Source of the DNA: CBDVBZ01 sp965372355 | Lineage (GTDB): Bacteria; Krumholzibacteriota; Krumholzibacteriia; WVZY01 | Length of the DNA stretch: 7,532 nt | Direction of reading: 5' to 3' | Assembly (NCBI GenBank): GCA_965372355.1 | Contig: CBDVBZ010000154.1 | Span: forward strand, 1-7,532 | In this document: positions 6,013-7,532 of the stretch, piece by piece | Layout of the letters: each line of letters begins with the position of its first letter | Numbering within the stretch: position 1 is the first letter of the stretch | Notes under the pieces: generated by a model | Database searches by the model: none | Seen by the model: only the letters and a program-made list of their open reading frames with translations | What the model was told of the DNA's origin: nothing | Program-made: the position numbers and the translations under genes

Positions 6013-6088
6013 ATAGACATCCAACTCCATTGTTTTCAACGCAGAACAACGAACGAGACGATTCCACCCGCTAACCCCGGAGTACCCG

Positions 6089-6775
6089 GTGGCAGACAAA
6101 GACAAGATCGCTTACTACGAAGAGCTCGGCGAGAAGTTCGAGGAGTACATGAGCGACTACGATGTCCAGCGCCGCCTCGACCTGATGTTTTCCACACTGA
6201 TCGAGCGCAACGAGTTCGAGGGCCGGCGGGTGCTCGAGATCGGAAGCGGTACCGGGAGGATTTCTCGCGAGATCGTCGAAGCGGGCGCGGAGCTGACCAT
6301 CCTCGATGTCGGTCCCAGGCTCGTAGGCGATGTCGCGGGTGGTGTGGGTTGCAGTGGCGTCGCGGGCGACGCGCTTCGCCTGCCGTTTGCGGAGGGTACG
6401 TTCGATGTGATTGTGAGCTCCGAGTGCATCGAGCACACCCTGGACCCATGGCTTGCGATCCGTGAGATGTGCCGCGTCTGCAGCCCCGGTGGCGCCGTTT
6501 GTCTGACAACGCCGAACAGACTGTGGTACCTGGCGATGAGGGCTTCTCAGAAAATGGGTCTGCGGGACTACGCCGGTATCGAGAACTGGCTCTATCCGCG
6601 TCAGGCCGCGGCGGTCATGAAGTCGCAGGGGATGACCGATATCACGATATCCGGTTGTCATCTGTGGCCGTTCCAGATCCGTTTTCTGCGGCCGGCACTC
6701 AAACGGGTCGACGCGCTGGGCAAGTGGCTGTACCCTTTTATGATCAACTTCGGCATCCTGAGCCGCAAGCGGTGA
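6089..6775 (+). CDS. Class I SAM-dependent methyltransferase
   Basis: The 228-residue protein has the Rossmann-type methyltransferase fold of the Methyltransf_11/UbiE-like group. Motif I VLEIGSGTG is at residues 48-56, and the acidic residue that would bind the SAM ribose is Asp73 (TILD). GDALRLPF (93-100) is the adenine-binding motif. FDVIVSSECIEH (105-116) and the CSPGG turn (131-135) complete the core. The C-terminal third (about 142-228) is rich in aromatic and basic residues (WLYP, LWPFQIRFLRP, KWLYPF) and could contact a membrane or lipid substrate. The start is GTG at 6089 with GGAG at 6079-6082. Its neighbours, a GT-C-like membrane protein and a polyprenyl-phosphate sugar transferase, suggest methylation of a sugar or of a lipid or quinone-like substrate; the exact substrate cannot be read from sequence. 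Its TGA overlaps an in-frame ATG of the next gene's frame (TGATG at 6773-6777). Confidence 0.88.
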   Translation: MADKDKIAYYEELGEKFEEYMSDYDVQRRLDLMFSTLIERNEFEGRRVLEIGSGTGRISREIVEAGAELTILDVGPRLVGDVAGGVGCSGVAGDALRLPFAEGTFDVIVSSECIEHTLDPWLAIREMCRVCSPGGAVCLTTPNRLWYLAMRASQKMGLRDYAGIENWLYPRQAAAVMKSQGMTDITISGCHLWPFQIRFLRPALKRVDALGKWLYPFMINFGILSRKR

Positions 6776-6814
6776 TGATGTTATCGGCGGCGAGTGTGTT
6801 TCGGCACTCGCGCC

Positions 6815-6824
6815 AGGAGAGGGA
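6815..6824 (+). promoter_or_regulatory. Ribosome binding site favouring GTG at 6829
   Basis: AGGAGAGGGA lies 4-9 bases before the GTG at 6829 and is a strong, purine-rich Shine-Dalgarno site. It favours that start for the glycosyltransferase over the in-frame ATG codons at 6775 and 6778, which have only weak purine content before them. Confidence 0.6.
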
Positions 6825-6828
6825 AGAC

Positions 6829-7532
6829 GTGTCCGAGACGTTTACGTTATCCGTCATATGCCCGTGCTACAACGAGGCGGATGTCATCGAGCTCTTTCAC
6901 AACGAGCTCTGCGGCGTTCTGGACCCCCTCGATGGAGTCGATTACGAGATCGTCTATGTCGACGACGGGAGCTCGGACGCGACGCTCGATCGTCTCAACG
7001 CCCTCGCGAAGGCAAATCCGCGTATTCGCGTAGTATCCCTCTCGCGTAACTTCGGTCACCAGATCGCTCTGACAGCCGGGCTCGATTTTGCACGGGGCAA
7101 CGCCGTTGTCATGATGGACACGGATCTTCAGCACCCACCGGAGCTCGTCCCGCAGATGATCGAAAAATGGCGGGAAGGATACGACATCGTCTCCGCGGTG
7201 AGACGCGAGACGGCGGGAGCGACATGGTTCAAGAATGCCACGTCGAAGAGTTTCTACTGGTTGCTCAACAAGCTGAGTCGCGTCGAGATACCGGAAGGTG
7301 TCGCCGACTTTACGCTGTTATCGGCTCGTGGTTATAAACAGCTGCGCGACATGCGGGAGCGCCATCGGTTTGTCCGCGGGATGATCTCATGGATGGGGTT
7401 CAACCGAACGTTCGTCTACTACGATGCGCGCGATCGTGCCGCCGGTGTCTCGAAATACACATTCCCAAGAATGCTGTCGATGGCCCTCGATGCGGTCGTC
7501 TCTTTCTCATCGACGCCGCTTCGTATCGCTAC
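6829..7532 (+). CDS. Family 2 glycosyltransferase, DPM1/GtrB type (3' end missing)
   Basis: The first 234 residues are in the window and the gene continues past its right edge. It begins with the nucleotide-sugar binding strand LSVICPCYNEADV (7-19), then VDDGSSD (44-50) and NFGHQIALTAGLDFARG (74-90). The metal-binding DTD (97-99) is followed by LQHPPEL. HRFVRGMISWMGF (179-191) and RAAGVSKY (203-210) are hallmarks of dolichyl-phosphate mannose synthase-like and bactoprenol glucosyltransferase (GtrB/ArnC-like) enzymes, which transfer a sugar from a nucleotide donor to polyprenyl phosphate. These usually carry two C-terminal membrane helices; the sequence ends at SFSSTPLRIA, just where the first would begin. 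GTG at 6829 is chosen for its ribosome binding site and because family members start close to the first strand; ATG at 6775/6778 would add about 17-18 residues and overlap the methyltransferase stop. Confidence 0.92.
   Translation, partial: MSETFTLSVICPCYNEADVIELFHNELCGVLDPLDGVDYEIVYVDDGSSDATLDRLNALAKANPRIRVVSLSRNFGHQIALTAGLDFARGNAVVMMDTDLQHPPELVPQMIEKWREGYDIVSAVRRETAGATWFKNATSKSFYWLLNKLSRVEIPEGVADFTLLSARGYKQLRDMRERHRFVRGMISWMGFNRTFVYYDARDRAAGVSKYTFPRMLSMALDAVVSFSSTPLRIA

Noticed and set aside
6071..6661. 196-codon open frame on the minus strand
   Set aside because: It is antisense to the methyltransferase, whose motifs are complete.
1..7532. CRISPR array, insertion sequence or phage module
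   Set aside because: No spaced direct repeats, no transposase or integrase motifs and no terminal inverted repeats were seen on either strand.

Overview
The window looks like chromosomal DNA from a Gram-negative bacterium of moderately high GC content. It encodes an outer-membrane-type beta-barrel and several secreted or inner-membrane proteins, uses GTG and TTG starts freely, and has GC-rich third codon positions. A proteobacterium-like source is plausible, but no rRNA or marker gene is present to fix the lineage. All recognisable genes are on the + strand.

Layout: (1) Positions 1-418 hold no convincing complete gene. They contain an AT-rich stretch with a perfect 11-bp tandem duplication (157-178) and a strong stem-loop (295-347) followed by a T-rich tail. 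The 3' arm of that stem-loop resembles a tRNA 3' end. (2) Positions 419-1225 encode a secreted, probably outer-membrane beta-barrel protein of the neuromedin-U-like / 'MetA-pathway of phenol degradation'-like type. It is followed after about 65 bp by a beta-class carbonic anhydrase (1291-1860). (3) A 270-bp spacer with two hairpins leads to a 625-residue secreted three-part protein (2131-4008): a concanavalin-A-like lectin fold, a galactose-binding-like domain, and an SMP-30/gluconolactonase-like beta-propeller. (4) A 394-bp spacer holds a possible promoter and a doubtful 36-codon hydrophobic ORF. (5) Positions 4403-7532 form a glycosylation-type cluster: a polytopic GT-C-like membrane protein, a class I SAM-dependent methyltransferase, and a family 2 glycosyltransferase of the DPM1/GtrB (polyprenyl-phosphate sugar transferase) type that runs off the right edge.

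How the genes may work together: the last three genes fit a lipid-linked sugar route. The GT2 enzyme would load a sugar onto polyprenyl phosphate at the cytoplasmic face, and the GT-C-like protein would use such a donor on the outer face of the inner membrane. The methyltransferase could modify the sugar, lipid or another cytoplasmic substrate. The first two genes are closely spaced and could be co-transcribed, but no functional link between an outer-membrane barrel and a carbonic anhydrase is shown by the sequence. I did not see a CRISPR array, insertion sequence, phage gene or convincing defence system. The unusual items are the tRNA-like hairpin, the tandem 11-mer, the three-domain secreted propeller protein and the leader hairpin in front of it.
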